Assembly (NCBI RefSeq): GCF_016907975.1
Contig: NZ_JAFBCY010000001.1
Location: 1,116,001-1,180,000, forward strand
Direction of reading: 5' to 3'
Source of the DNA: Methylopila capsulata
GTDB taxonomy: Bacteria > Pseudomonadota > Alphaproteobacteria > Rhizobiales > Methylopilaceae
DNA: 64,000 nt
Made by a program: the position numbers and the translations under genes. Of this stretch, positions 43,330 through 53,247 are shown piece by piece (within the stretch, counting starts at the first letter, position 1; each line of letters opens with the position of its first letter). Below the pieces are notes generated by a model. It worked only from the letters and a program-made list of their open reading frames with translations, was not told the origin of the DNA and did no database searches.

Positions 43330-45615
43330 TCAGCCGGCCGCGCGCAGCGTCACCGGGATCGCCTTCGCGGCCGGCACCTTCGAGCCCTTGGCGTGATGCC
43401 ACAGCGGGATCAGCGGGTTGCATTCGGGGTAATAGGCCGCGCAGCAGCCCTCGGGGATGTCGTAGGCGACGATGCGGAAGCCCGCGACCTCGCGCAGCGC
43501 GTCGTCGGCGGCCGTCGTCATCGTGACCGTCCCGGCGTCGGCGAAGCCCAGCCGCGCGATGTCGGCCGCGTTCATGAACACCACCATGCGAGTGCCGTCG
43601 ACGCCGCGGAACCGGTCGTCGAAGCCGTAGATCGTGGTGTTGAACTGGTCGTTCGAGCGCAGCGTGATGAGGCGCAACGCGTCCGGGTTCGGCGCCGGCA
43701 TGTCCGGGTTTTCGTCGAGGCTCTCGGGGAAGATGAAGTTCGCCTTGCCCGTCGGCGTCGTCCATTCCCGTTCGCGCGCGGCGATCGGCTTGGGAAATCC
43801 GCCGGGCGTGTCGAGCCGGGCGTTGAACCCCGGAAACACCTTCGGATAGGTCGCCTCGATTGCGTCGCGGACCTTGGCGTAGTCCGCGGTCCAGCCCTCC
43901 CAGTCGACCTTCGGGTTCGGCAGCAGCGTCGCCCGCGCGAGCCCCGCGACGATCGCGAGCTCCGATTTCAACGTCGCCGCGACGGGATCGACCAGCGCGC
44001 GCGAGCCATGGAAGTGCGAGCTCGAATCCTCCACCGAAACCGCCTGCGGGCCGCTCGCCTGCCGGTCGATCTCGATCCGGCCGAGGCAGGGCAGCAGATA
44101 GGCCGCGCGGCCGTGGACGACGTGGCTGCGGTTCAGCTTGGTGGCGATCTGGACGGAAAGCCGGAGCTTCCGCCACGCCGTCTCCATCGCCCCGGTCTCG
44201 GGAATCGCGCGCAGGAAATTGCCGCCGAGGGCGACGAAGGCCTCGACCGTCCCCGCGACCATGCCCTCGCAGGCGTCGACCGTCGCCATGCCGTCCTCGC
44301 GCGGCGGCTCGAAGTCGTAGAGCTCCTTCAGCCGGTCGAGCGGGGCGAGCTTGGTCTTCTCGGTGATGCCGACCGTGCGCTGGCCCTGCACGTTGGAATG
44401 CCCGCGCACGGGGCAGATGCCCGCGCCCGGGCGACCGATGTTGCCCTTCAGCAGCAAGAGGTTCGCCAGCATCTGGACGTTCTCGACGCCGGTGCGGTGC
44501 TGGGTGAGGCCCATGCCGTAGACGGCGATCGCCGCGGTGGAGCGCGCGTAGGTTTCCGCCGCCTGCTCCAGCGCCGCGCGGGAGAGCCCCGCGCCGCGTT
44601 CGATTGCGTCCCAGCCCCGCGCGCGGCAGGCGCCGGCGAAGGCCTCGAAGCCGTGGGTGTGTTCGGCGATGAAGCCGTGGTCGAGCACCGCCGGGCCGCC
44701 CGACTCCGCCGCCGCGTCGTCGAGCGCAATCAGGGCCTTGGCGAGGCCGAACAGGGCGGCGAGGTCGCCGCCGGCCTTCACCTGGCAGTACTGGGTCGAG
44801 ATCGTGGTCTCGGCCCCGGTCAGCATCTCGGTCGGCGCCTGCGGGTTGGTGAAGCGCTCCAGCCCGCGCTCGCGCAAGGGGTTGAAGGTGATGATCGGCA
44901 CGCCGCGCTTCCGCGCCTCCTGCAGCGGATGCAGCATCCGCGGGGCGTTGGAGCCGACGTTCTGGCCGAAGAAGAAGATGAAGTCGGTGGTCTCGAAATC
45001 CTCGAGGAACACCGTGCCGACCGGCACGCCGATGCTCTCCGGCAGCGCGACGGATGTGCTCTCGTGGCACATGTTGGAGGAGTCCGGCAGGTTGTTGGTG
45101 CCGTAGATCCGCGCGAACAGCTGGTAGAGGTAGGACGTCTCCAGCGACGCCCGGCCCGAGGCGTAGAACACCGCGGCCTTCGGATCGATCGCGTTCAGCT
45201 CGGCGCCGATCTCGGCGAAGGCCTGCTCCCAGGCGATGGGGAGGTAGCGGTCGCTCGCCGCGTCGTACTTCAGCGGCTCGGTCAGCCGCCCCTGGTCCTC
45301 CAGCGCGAAGTCGGACCAATGCTCCAGCTCCCGCAGGGTGTGGCGCGCGAAGAAGCTGGCGTCGATCGCCTTCGAGGTCAGCTCCCAGGCGGTCGCCTTG
45401 GCGCCGTTCTCGCAGAACTCGAACGTGTTGGGATCGCGGGGCTTCGACCAGGCGCAGCTGACGCAGGCGAAGCCGCCGACCTTGTTCTGCTTGGCGAGCG
45501 CGGCGGTGGTCCGCAGCGGGGCGCCCTCGCCCAGTACGTAGCGCCCGACGGATTTCGCCGAACCCCATCCGCCGGCGGGACCGTCATAGGCTTCGATATG
45601 GGTCTCGCGCGCCAT
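43330..45615 (-). CDS. FdhF/YdeP-family molybdopterin oxidoreductase
   Basis: The 761-residue protein matches the formate-dehydrogenase-alpha-like group that includes E. coli YdeP. GGFACVSCAW near the N-terminus replaces the usual four-cysteine Fe-S loop, so the cluster is partial or altered. SSNMCHESTSVALPESIG, PVRGHSNVQGQRTVGITEKTKL and NQFNTTIYGFDDRFRGV are typical of the group. The cofactor would be bis-MGD. YdeP supports acid resistance in E. coli, but the reaction is unclear. It converges with the second ureohydrolase gene with 32 bases between. Confidence 0.88.
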   Translation of the reverse strand: MARETHIEAYDGPAGGWGSAKSVGRYVLGEGAPLRTTAALAKQNKVGGFACVSCAWSKPRDPNTFEFCENGAKATAWELTSKAIDASFFARHTLRELEHWSDFALEDQGRLTEPLKYDAASDRYLPIAWEQAFAEIGAELNAIDPKAAVFYASGRASLETSYLYQLFARIYGTNNLPDSSNMCHESTSVALPESIGVPVGTVFLEDFETTDFIFFFGQNVGSNAPRMLHPLQEARKRGVPIITFNPLRERGLERFTNPQAPTEMLTGAETTISTQYCQVKAGGDLAALFGLAKALIALDDAAAESGGPAVLDHGFIAEHTHGFEAFAGACRARGWDAIERGAGLSRAALEQAAETYARSTAAIAVYGMGLTQHRTGVENVQMLANLLLLKGNIGRPGAGICPVRGHSNVQGQRTVGITEKTKLAPLDRLKELYDFEPPREDGMATVDACEGMVAGTVEAFVALGGNFLRAIPETGAMETAWRKLRLSVQIATKLNRSHVVHGRAAYLLPCLGRIEIDRQASGPQAVSVEDSSSHFHGSRALVDPVAATLKSELAIVAGLARATLLPNPKVDWEGWTADYAKVRDAIEATYPKVFPGFNARLDTPGGFPKPIAAREREWTTPTGKANFIFPESLDENPDMPAPNPDALRLITLRSNDQFNTTIYGFDDRFRGVDGTRMVVFMNAADIARLGFADAGTVTMTTAADDALREVAGFRIVAYDIPEGCCAAYYPECNPLIPLWHHAKGSKVPAAKAIPVTLRAAG

Positions 45616-45703
45616 GGGGCCGCCTCTCCGGTCACTGCGGGACGCGCCGCGCGTCCCGCAGTGTGAACGGTCCGGGACGGCGGCCGTTCCGGCCGGCGAC
45701 GCG

Positions 45704-46561
45704 TCAAAGCACCGCCTGGCCGCCCGCGACCGTGAGCAGCGCGCCGGAGGTGTAGCTCGACTCGTCGGAGGCGAGCATGACGTAAGCTGAGGCGAGCTCC
45801 GCCGGCTGGCCGGGACGTCCCATCGGCGTCTTCGCGCCGAAGGTCTCGACGGCCTCGGGCGGCATGCCGGCGGGGATGAACGGCGTCCAGATCGGCCCGG
45901 GCAGCACCGCGTTGACGCGGATCCCGCGCTCGCCCAACAGCCCGGCGAGACCGAGCGTCATGTTGGCGATCGCGCCCTTGGTCGCCGCGTAGGGCAGCAG
46001 CATCGGCGTCGGGTCCTTGGAGTTGATCGACGCGGTGTTGATGATCGAGCCGCCCTGACCCATGTGCGCCACCGCGAGCTGGGTCAGGTGGAAATAGGCG
46101 TGGACGTTGACCGCGAAGGTCTTCTCCCACTCCTCCAGCGTGATCTCCTCGATCGACGGGTAGGGCTTCTGGTAGGCGGCGTTGTTGACGAGCACGTCGA
46201 GGCCGCCGAGCTCGGCGACGGCGCGCTCCACGATTTGCTTGCGGAAGCCCGCGTCGCTGACGTCGCCGGGCATCATCACCGCCCGTCGTCCCGCCTCCTC
46301 GATCAGCGTGCGGCAGGCGGCGGCGTCCTCGGTCTCGGCGGGAAGGTGGACGATCACCAGGTCGGCGCCCTCGCGCGCGAAGGCGATCGCGACGGCGAGG
46401 CCGATGCCGCTGTCGCCGCCGGTGATGATCGCCTTCTTGCCCGCGAGGCGTCCCGAGCCGCGGTAGCTGGTCTCGCCGTGGTCCGGCTTGGGGTCCATGC
46501 CGGAGGTATTGCCCGGAAAGGACTGCGACTGCCGGGGGAACGGCGGGGTGGGGTAGGTCAT
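45704..46561 (-). CDS. SDR oxidoreductase, glucose-dehydrogenase-like
   Basis: The 285-residue protein has a Pro/Gln-rich N-terminal extension (MTYPTPPFPRQSQSFPGNT) seen in general-stress SDRs such as YdaD/YhdF types. TGGDSGIGLAVAIAFAREGADLV is the cofactor site, NNAAYQ the NNAG-like motif, and YAATKGAIANM holds the catalytic Tyr and Lys. The substrate is unknown; related proteins are induced by general stress. It is transcribed on the minus strand upstream of the YdeP-like gene with an 88-base gap. Confidence 0.9.
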   Translation of the reverse strand: MTYPTPPFPRQSQSFPGNTSGMDPKPDHGETSYRGSGRLAGKKAIITGGDSGIGLAVAIAFAREGADLVIVHLPAETEDAAACRTLIEEAGRRAVMMPGDVSDAGFRKQIVERAVAELGGLDVLVNNAAYQKPYPSIEEITLEEWEKTFAVNVHAYFHLTQLAVAHMGQGGSIINTASINSKDPTPMLLPYAATKGAIANMTLGLAGLLGERGIRVNAVLPGPIWTPFIPAGMPPEAVETFGAKTPMGRPGQPAELASAYVMLASDESSYTSGALLTVAGGQAVL

Positions 46562-46643
46562 GGCGTCTGCTCCTGTCGTCGGGAGCCAAACGACCTCGGC
46601 CGCGGTTCGTTCGCCTTCGCCTGCGGTTTGTCGCCTGCAGGCC

Positions 46644-47150
46644 TCAGAGCGCCGCAGCGGGATCGACGATCATCGTGCGTGCCCAGACCAGCGCCATGGC
46701 GTGCCGCGCCAGCGCGTGCAGGGCCCCGAGCTGCGCCGGCGTCAGGCCGCCGACCCGCGCGGCGACGTCCGCGATGCAAACCGTGCCGATCATCACGCCG
46801 GAAGGCGCCCGCATGGCCACGCCCGCGTAGAAGCGGCAGACCGGGGCGCCCAGCGCCCCGCCGTGGTGGCCAAACCGCGGGTCGGCGGCGAGATCGCGCA
46901 CCACCAGCTCGTCGAGGTCGTTCTCGACCACGTAGGAGCAGCTGGAGTGGCTCCACGCGACCTCTTCGATCCCGAGCCCGACGCGCGCCTTGTACCAGTG
47001 GCGCTCGGCGTCCGCGAAGCTGACCACCGCCACGGGCGCGCCGCAGATGACGGCCGCGAGCCGCGCGATGTCGTCGAACCGCGGCTCCGGCGGGGTGTCC
47101 AGAATGCCGTAGGACCGCAACGTAGCCAACCGAGCGCAGTCCTCGGCCAT
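46644..47150 (-). CDS. GAF-domain protein
   Basis: Although the frame is open to 47237, the ATG at 47150 has GGAAGGG a few bases before it. The 168-residue product starts MAEDCARLATLRSYGILDTPPEPRFDDIARLAAVICGAPVAVVSFADAERHWYKA, the well-known GAF start found in light and redox sensor kinases. It has no output domain. FYAGVAMRAPSGVMIGTVCIAD completes the domain. It may be a stand-alone sensor or ligand-binding partner. Confidence 0.85.
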   Translation of the reverse strand: MAEDCARLATLRSYGILDTPPEPRFDDIARLAAVICGAPVAVVSFADAERHWYKARVGLGIEEVAWSHSSCSYVVENDLDELVVRDLAADPRFGHHGGALGAPVCRFYAGVAMRAPSGVMIGTVCIADVAARVGGLTPAQLGALHALARHAMALVWARTMIVDPAAAL

Positions 47151-47267
47151 CAAGCCCTTCCGTCCGCGCCGCGAAGTTTCCGCCCGCCGGTCGCGGCGCG
47201 CGACCGGCGGGTTGTGACGGTGGCCCGGACCGGCCAATCAAAGACCAGGCAAGTCGAGGGAATGTAG

Positions 47268-48206
47268 CTAGACTCCGAAGATCGACCAGCCCGTGCGCTT
47301 CACAAGCGCTTCAAGCGCGATGCGTCCGAGGTGTGAATTTCCGGAGGCGTCGAGGCCCGGCGACCAGACCGCGATCGAGGCCTTGCCCGGCGCGACCGCG
47401 AGGATGCCGCCGCCGACGCCGCTCTTGCCCGGCAGCCCGACGCGGTAGGCGAAATCGCCCGAGCCGTCGTAGTGCCCGCAGGTCAGCATGATCGCGTTGA
47501 TGCGCCGCGCGCGCTCGGCCGTCACCACCGAGCGCCCGGTCGAGGGCTGCACCCCGGAGTGGGCGAGGAAACGCCCGGCCATCGCGAGCTGCCGGCACGA
47601 CATGGCGATGGCGCAGTGGTGGAAGTAGACCCCGAGCGTGTAGTCGACCGGGTTCTCGATCACGCCGAACGACTTCATGTAGTTCGCGAGCGCCGCGTTG
47701 CGGAAGCCGGTGCGCTGCTCCGACGCCGCCACCGCCTCGTCGATCGTGATGGTGTCGTCGTCGGCGAGGAACTGCATGAAGCGTAGGATCTCGCCCAGCG
47801 CCTCGCGCGGCTGGTGGCCCGAGACGATCGCGTCGGTGACGGCGATCGCGCCGGCGTTGATGAAGGGATTGCGCGGCACGCCGTGCTCGCGCTCCAGCTG
47901 GACGATCGAGTTGAACGGGCTGCCCGAGGGCTCCCGCCCGACGCGCCGCCACAGCCGGTCGCCCGCCTTGCCGAGCGCCAGCGTCAGGGTGAAGACCTTC
48001 GAGACGCTCTGGATCGAGAACGGCATGTCGCTGTCGCCGCCCGCGCTGACGCGGCCGTCGCCGTCGATGACGACCATGCCGAAGGCCGACGGATCGACCC
48101 GCGCGAGCTCGGGAATGTAGGTCGCGACCTCGCCGCGGTCCGGCCGCCGGCGCATCTCGTCGGCGAGCTCCTGCACGATCAGGTCGAGGTCGGGGCGGAG
48201 GCTCAT
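47268..48206 (-). CDS. glsA: Glutaminase
   Basis: The 312-residue protein matches the serine-dependent glutaminases. S67 and K70 in [22 protein letters not shown] form the SxxK pair; other signature blocks are [38 protein letters not shown] and [15 protein letters not shown]. It converts glutamine to glutamate and ammonia in the cytoplasm, supporting acid tolerance and nitrogen balance. It lies downstream of the dctA terminator as a separate minus-strand gene. Confidence 0.95.
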   Translation of the reverse strand: MSLRPDLDLIVQELADEMRRRPDRGEVATYIPELARVDPSAFGMVVIDGDGRVSAGGDSDMPFSIQSVSKVFTLTLALGKAGDRLWRRVGREPSGSPFNSIVQLEREHGVPRNPFINAGAIAVTDAIVSGHQPREALGEILRFMQFLADDDTITIDEAVAASEQRTGFRNAALANYMKSFGVIENPVDYTLGVYFHHCAIAMSCRQLAMAGRFLAHSGVQPSTGRSVVTAERARRINAIMLTCGHYDGSGDFAYRVGLPGKSGVGGGILAVAPGKASIAVWSPGLDASGNSHLGRIALEALVKRTGWSIFGV

Positions 48207-48290
48207 GTCGAAAGCTTGGACGATTTCACAGGCGGCGGCGCGGGTTTCTTGGGTCCGGTCCGAGCGACATCGGCGCGCAGCCCGAAACGA

Positions 48291-48322
48291 CGAACGCCCC
48301 GGCTCGGAAGCCGGGGCGTTCG
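48291..48322 (-). terminator. Strong hairpin after dctA
   Basis: CGAACGCCCCGGCT (48291-48304) pairs perfectly with AGCCGGGGCGTTCG (48309-48322) around a four-base loop. It lies 54 bases past the dctA stop on the minus strand and is the likely terminator, though the trailing T-run is short (TCGTTTC). Confidence 0.75.
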
Positions 48323-48375
48323 AGGATCTGTCACGGGGCGGCGCGGGGGTCCACCCCCCGCGTCCGCATAGCCGA

Positions 48376-49716
48376 TCACTCCGCCGGGACGAGCGCCGGC
48401 GCGGGCGACGCGGCTTCGAGCGCGGTCGGCTCGCCGGCGAGCGCGGCGCGCAGCTTGTCCGCGTCCAGTTCGCCCTCCCAGCGGGCGACCACGATGGTCG
48501 CGACCGCGTTGCCGACGAGGTTCGTCAGCGCGCGGCACTCGGACATGAAGCGGTCGATGCCGAGGATCAGCGCCATGCCGGCGACCGGCACGGAGGGAAC
48601 CACCGACAGCGTGGCGGCCAGGGTGATGAAGCCCGCGCCGGTGATGCCGGCGGCGCCCTTGGAGCTCAGCATGGCGACGAGCAGGAGGAGCACCTGATCG
48701 GCGAGGCTGAGCTCGATCCCGGTCGCCTGCGCGATGAACAGCGCCGCGAGCGTCATGTAGATGTTGGTGCCGTCGAGGTTGAACGAATAACCCGTGGGGA
48801 TGACGAGGCCGACCACCGACTTCGCGGCGCCGGCCTTCTCCATCTTCTCCATCAGCGACGGCAGCGCGGCTTCCGAGGACGAGGTGCCGAGCACCAGCAG
48901 CAGCTCCTCCTTGATGTAACGGAGCAGCGCGAGGATCGAGAAGCCGTTGTAGCGGGCGACCGCGCCCAGCACGAGGAACACGAACAGCAACGACGTCAGG
49001 TAGAAGGTGCCGACGAGCATGGCGAGGTTCGCGACCGAGCCGATGCCGTACTTGCCGATGGTGAAGGCCATCGCGCCGAAGGCGCCGATCGGGGCCGCCT
49101 TCATCAGGATCGCGACGAGCTTGAACATCGCCTGCGACAGCGAGACCAGCACGGTCATCACCGGCTCGCCCTTGTCGCCGACCGCGCCGAGCGCGACGCC
49201 GAACAGAACCGCGAAGAACAGCACCTGCAGGATGTCGCCCGAGGCGAGCGCGCTGACCGGCGTGTTGGGGATGATGTTGGTGAGGAAGCCGACGATCGTG
49301 GAGTCGTGGGCCTTGGCCGCGTAGTCGGCGACGGCCTTCGGGTCGAGCGAGGCCGGGTTGATGTTCAGCCCTGCGCCCGGCTGCACGACGTTGCCGACGA
49401 TCAGGCCGATGATCAGCGCCAAGGTGGAGAAGGTGAGGAAGTAGAGCATGGCCTTGCCGGCGACGCGGCCGACCTTGCCCATGTCGCGCATGCCGGCGAT
49501 GCCGGTCACCACGGTGAGGAAGATCACGGGGGCGATGACCATCTTCACCAGCTTGATGAAGGCGTCGCCGAGCGGCTTCAGGTCGGCGCCGACGCTCGGG
49601 TAGAAATGGCCGAGCGCCACGCCCGCCGCGATCGCGACGAGCACCTGGACGTAGAGGTGCTGGTAGAACTTGCGGGGCGCGGCGGCCGGGGCCGCGGCTG
49701 GAACGGCGATCGCCAT
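48376..49716 (-). CDS. dctA: C4-dicarboxylate transporter DctA
   Basis: The start [25 protein letters not shown] at 49716 has an ideal AAGGAGGAC site nearby. The 446-residue protein is a DAACS symporter: serine-rich [20 protein letters not shown], the Asn/Asp stretch [23 protein letters not shown] and [16 protein letters not shown] are present. It takes up succinate, fumarate and malate with protons or sodium. It is divergent from dctBD; the sigma-54 site and DctD boxes between show inducible control. Confidence 0.97.
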   Translation of the reverse strand: MAIAVPAAAPAAAPRKFYQHLYVQVLVAIAAGVALGHFYPSVGADLKPLGDAFIKLVKMVIAPVIFLTVVTGIAGMRDMGKVGRVAGKAMLYFLTFSTLALIIGLIVGNVVQPGAGLNINPASLDPKAVADYAAKAHDSTIVGFLTNIIPNTPVSALASGDILQVLFFAVLFGVALGAVGDKGEPVMTVLVSLSQAMFKLVAILMKAAPIGAFGAMAFTIGKYGIGSVANLAMLVGTFYLTSLLFVFLVLGAVARYNGFSILALLRYIKEELLLVLGTSSSEAALPSLMEKMEKAGAAKSVVGLVIPTGYSFNLDGTNIYMTLAALFIAQATGIELSLADQVLLLLVAMLSSKGAAGITGAGFITLAATLSVVPSVPVAGMALILGIDRFMSECRALTNLVGNAVATIVVARWEGELDADKLRAALAGEPTALEAASPAPALVPAE

Positions 49717-49823
49717 GATCTGTCCTCCTTGGTTCGACCGTCGTCGCCTTGTGGGGCCGGCGCCGTTGCGGTCGGATGTGGCGTTGCAGGGCGGCGTCGA
49801 GCCGACGTCGCGCCGGTCCATGC

Positions 49824-49838
49824 GCAAACCGCATGCCA
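49824..49838 (-). promoter_or_regulatory. Sigma-54 promoter of dctA
   Basis: On the minus strand, TGGCATGCGGTTTGC (49838 to 49824) matches the -24/-12 consensus TGGCACG-N4-TTGC with one mismatch and exact spacing. Transcription would start about 12 bases below, giving a leader of nearly 100 bases before the dctA start. The location agrees with the enhancer sites 83-148 bases upstream. Confidence 0.8.
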
Positions 49839-49920
49839 GCTGCGCCAAAACGCTGAGACGCCCGCAAGCCATTGAAATCACGCGCGTCCTGTCGGCGCCC
49901 AAAAAGTCGCCTCGACACGA

Positions 49921-49972
49921 TGTGCGGAACGCCGCACAATTCAGCGGGGCCGGTCGTGCGAAAATCCGCACA
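49921..49972. promoter_or_regulatory. Tandem DctD enhancer sites
   Basis: TGTGCGGAACGCCGCACA (49921-49938) is a perfect dyad and CGTGCGAAAATCCGCACA (49955-49972) a near match, 34 bases apart, a whole number of turns within error. Rhizobial DctD binds tandem sites of this type upstream of dctA. They lie upstream of the sigma-54 promoter on the minus strand and just before the dctB start. Confidence 0.8.
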
Positions 49973-49996
49973 GGCGGGAGCGAGGGACGTGACGCC

Positions 49997-51772
49997 GTGA
50001 CCGCCGAACGCCGATGGCCGGGCTGGACGCTGGCGCTGCTCGCCGCCGCCACGCTCATCGCGCTCGACCGCGGCGCGGATTACGCCGGCGAGCGGTGGGC
50101 GCGGTCCAACCTCGTGGCCGCGGCGCATGCGGCGGCGGACTTGCGGATTTCGGCCCTGCGCAGCGAGATCGAGAAGCAGCGCGTCCTGCCGGTGGTGCTG
50201 GCGCAGGACCCGGACGTGCGCGCCGCGCTCGAAAGCCGCGACGCCGGCCGGCTCGCCGCCCTCGACGCCAAGCTCCGGACGCTGGCGGAGGCGACCCGCG
50301 CCGGCGCGATCTATCTGCTCGACGCCAGGGGGCTGACGCTCGCCGCCAGCAACGCCGGCACGCCGACGAGCTTCGTCGGAACCGATTATTCGTTCCGGCC
50401 CTACTACAGCCGCGCGATGGCGGACGGCGCGGCGGAGCATTTCGCGCTCGGCACCGTCAGCGGCAAGGCCGGCCTCTATCTCACCCGCCGCATCGACGGC
50501 GCCGGCGGCCCGCTCGGCGTGATGGTGGTGAAGGCCGAGTTCGAGGCGCTGGAGACGGAATGGCGACGCTTCGCCGAGCCGACCTTCGTCACCGACGATC
50601 GTTCGATCGTGCTGATCGCGAGCGAACCCGACTGGCGCTTCCGGGCGACCGCGCCGATCCCGGAGGAGCGTCGCGCGGAACTCAGGGCCAGCCTTCAGTT
50701 CGGCGCCGCGCCGCTGGACCTCCTGCCGATCACCGCAGTCGGCGACGGGCTGGTGCGCGCGGCGGCGAGCGCGGGCGCGGGCGCCCGCAGCTTCGTCGAG
50801 GCCGCGGCCCCGGCGCCCACCACTTCCTGGACGCTGCACGTGCTGGCGCCGACCGCGCCCTCGGTCGCGCTGGCGCGGACGGCGGCGCGCGCCTCCGCGC
50901 TGCTCGCCGGCGTGCTCGCGCTCGGCTCCGTCGGCATAGCGGTGTCCCGCCGCCGGAGACTCGCGCGCGAACGCGCCGCGCAAGGCGCCGCCCGGCGCGA
51001 GCTGGAGGAGCGCGTCGCGGCGCGCACCCTCGAGCTCCGCGCCGAGATCGACGAACGCCGCCGCGCGGAAGCGGCGCTGCAGGACCTGCAGGACGAGCTG
51101 GTGCAGGCGAGCAAGCTCGCGGTGCTCGGCCAGATCGCGGCGAGCGTCGCGCATGAGATCAACCAGCCGGTCGCGGCGATCCGCACCTTCGCCGACAACG
51201 CGCGCACCTTCCTCGACCGCGCCCAGCCCGGACCCGCGGCGGACAACCTCGCGACCATCGCCGCCCTCACGGAGCGGATCGGGGCGATCACCGGCGAGCT
51301 GCGCGCCTTCGCCCGCAAGACCAAGGGGGTGGTGGAGCCGGTCTCGCTCCGCGCCGCCGTCGACGGCGCGCTGCTGCTGGTCGGCCACCGCCTGCGCGAA
51401 CAGAACGTGGCGCTCGATCTCGACCTCGCCGACGACGTGACGGTGGCGGGCGAGCGCGTCCGGCTCGAGCAGGTCTTCGTCAACCTGCTGCAGAACGCGC
51501 TCGACGCGCTGGCCGGCCGACCGGACGGCCGCATCGCGCTGTCCGCGGCCGTCGCCGAAACAAGCGTCGTCGTGACCGTCGCCGACAACGGCCCGGGCCT
51601 GCCGGACGCGGTGATGGGTGCGCTGTTCATGCCCTTCACCACGACGAAGCCGGCGGGCCTCGGCCTCGGCCTCGTCATCTCGCACGACATCGTCGCCGAA
51701 TTCGGCGGCCGCCTCGCCGCCGAGAACCGCGGCGGCGCGGTCTTCACCGTCACCCTACCGAGGCTCGCCTGA
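49997..51772 (+). CDS. dctB: C4-dicarboxylate sensor kinase DctB
   Basis: The GTG at 49997 gives 591 residues; upstream codons lie in the DctD sites and are unlikely. A membrane segment at about 10-26 is followed by a periplasmic double-PAS/Cache sensor ([39 protein letters not shown]), a second segment near 300 ([19 protein letters not shown]) and a coiled linker. The kinase has H in [20 protein letters not shown], and G boxes [17 protein letters not shown] and GLGLGLVIS. It senses succinate-type acids with DctA and phosphorylates DctD. It overlaps dctD by one base. Confidence 0.93.
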   Translation: MTAERRWPGWTLALLAAATLIALDRGADYAGERWARSNLVAAAHAAADLRISALRSEIEKQRVLPVVLAQDPDVRAALESRDAGRLAALDAKLRTLAEATRAGAIYLLDARGLTLAASNAGTPTSFVGTDYSFRPYYSRAMADGAAEHFALGTVSGKAGLYLTRRIDGAGGPLGVMVVKAEFEALETEWRRFAEPTFVTDDRSIVLIASEPDWRFRATAPIPEERRAELRASLQFGAAPLDLLPITAVGDGLVRAAASAGAGARSFVEAAAPAPTTSWTLHVLAPTAPSVALARTAARASALLAGVLALGSVGIAVSRRRRLARERAAQGAARRELEERVAARTLELRAEIDERRRAEAALQDLQDELVQASKLAVLGQIAASVAHEINQPVAAIRTFADNARTFLDRAQPGPAADNLATIAALTERIGAITGELRAFARKTKGVVEPVSLRAAVDGALLLVGHRLREQNVALDLDLADDVTVAGERVRLEQVFVNLLQNALDALAGRPDGRIALSAAVAETSVVVTVADNGPGLPDAVMGALFMPFTTTKPAGLGLGLVISHDIVAEFGGRLAAENRGGAVFTVTLPRLA

Positions 51773-53115
51773 TGGACGTCGCCTTCATCGACGACGACGA
51801 GACGCTGCGCGCCGCGAACGCGCAGGCGCTGACGCTGGCGGGCTTGACCGTCGCGCCCTTCCCTTCCGCGACCGCGGCGCTCGGCGCGCTCGACGCGAGC
51901 TTCCCCGGCGTGGTGGTCACCGACGTCCGCATGCCGGGGATCGACGGTCTTGAGCTGTTCCGCCGCCTGAGGGCGATCGATCCCGACCTCCCGGTGATCC
52001 TGATCACCGGGCATGGCGACGTCGCGATGGCGGTCGAGGCGATGCGCGAGGGCGCCTACGATTTCGTGGCCAAGCCCTACCCCGCCGACCGGCTGCTGGG
52101 CCCGATCCGCCACGCGCTGGAGAAGCGGCGCCTGGTGCTGGAGAACCGCGCCCTCCGGCGCGCCGTGGAGGAGACCAGCGCCTCCGACATGCCGCTGCTG
52201 GGCGCGACGCCAGCGATGGAGCGGCTGCGCGCCACGCTGCGCCAGATCGCCGACGCCGACGTCGACGTGCTGATCGAGGGCGAGACCGGCGCCGGCAAGG
52301 AGGTGGTCGCGACCGCGCTGCACCGCTGGAGCCCCCGGGCCGCCAGGCCCTTCGTCGCCGTGAACTGCGGCGCCCTGCCGGAAAGCGTCATCGAGAGCGA
52401 GCTCTTCGGCCACGAGGCCGGGGCCTTCACCGGCGCGGTGAAGAAGCGCGTGGGTCGGATCGAGCACGCCCACGGCGGAACGCTGTTCCTCGACGAGATC
52501 GAGGCCATGCCGCCCGCGCTGCAGATCAAGTTCCTGCGCGTGCTTGAGGCCCGCGAGGTGACGCCGCTCGGCATGAACGAGACGCGGAAGGTCGACATCC
52601 GGGTTGCCGCGGCGTCCAAGGTCGACCTGCTGGAGCTGGTGCGGACCAACGCCTTCCGCGAGGACCTCTACTACCGGCTGCACGTGGCGACGATCCGCAT
52701 CCCCCCGCTGCGCGAGCGTCGGGATGACGTGCCGCTGCTGTTCGCCCACTTCCTCGACCGCGCCGGCCGGCGGTTCCGGCGCGAGCCGCCGCCGATGACC
52801 GCGGCCGTGCGCCGGAAGCTCGACCAGCACGACTGGCCCGGCAACGTGCGCGAACTTGCGCACTACGCCGAGCGGGTGGCGCTCGGCCTCGATGACGGGC
52901 CGGCGCCCGCGGCCGCTCCGCCCGCGCCGCAGGGCGGCTCGCTGCCCGACAGGGTCGAGGCCTTCGAGGCGGAGCAGATCCGCCAGGCGCTCGCCGCGGC
53001 GCAGGGCGACATCCAGGCGACGCTCCACGCCCTCGGCGTTCCCCGCAAGACGCTGTACGACAAGCTGAAGCGGCACGGGATCGACCAGAGCGCGTTCCGG
53101 CCTCCCAAGCGCTGA
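51772..53115 (+). CDS. dctD: C4-dicarboxylate response regulator DctD
   Basis: The 447-residue NtrC-type protein has a receiver with D51 in [10 protein letters not shown], Walker A at 170-176 (GETGAGKE), the sigma-54 contact loop GAFTGA at 217-222, Walker B in [12 protein letters not shown], and a Fis-like helix-turn-helix near the C-terminus ([24 protein letters not shown]). Phosphorylated by DctB, it would act from the two sites at 49921-49972 on the dctA sigma-54 promoter. Confidence 0.95.
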   Translation: MDVAFIDDDETLRAANAQALTLAGLTVAPFPSATAALGALDASFPGVVVTDVRMPGIDGLELFRRLRAIDPDLPVILITGHGDVAMAVEAMREGAYDFVAKPYPADRLLGPIRHALEKRRLVLENRALRRAVEETSASDMPLLGATPAMERLRATLRQIADADVDVLIEGETGAGKEVVATALHRWSPRAARPFVAVNCGALPESVIESELFGHEAGAFTGAVKKRVGRIEHAHGGTLFLDEIEAMPPALQIKFLRVLEAREVTPLGMNETRKVDIRVAAASKVDLLELVRTNAFREDLYYRLHVATIRIPPLRERRDDVPLLFAHFLDRAGRRFRREPPPMTAAVRRKLDQHDWPGNVRELAHYAERVALGLDDGPAPAAAPPAPQGGSLPDRVEAFEAEQIRQALAAAQGDIQATLHALGVPRKTLYDKLKRHGIDQSAFRPPKR

Positions 53116-53247
53116 CGGCGCTTGGCGGCTGCGACGCTGCGTGCGGCGCCTTCCTGGGGAAAAGCCCGCGGCGGCTTGGACTCTTGGCGCGCGATCGACC
53201 ACGGTTCGGCGCGCGAAACGCGCAAGGGACGGCGACGACAAGGCATC

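Noticed and set aside
48203-51685. 1160-codon minus frame across dctA and dctB
   Set aside because: It is the shadow of dctA in another frame and antisense to dctB; the composition is not protein-like.
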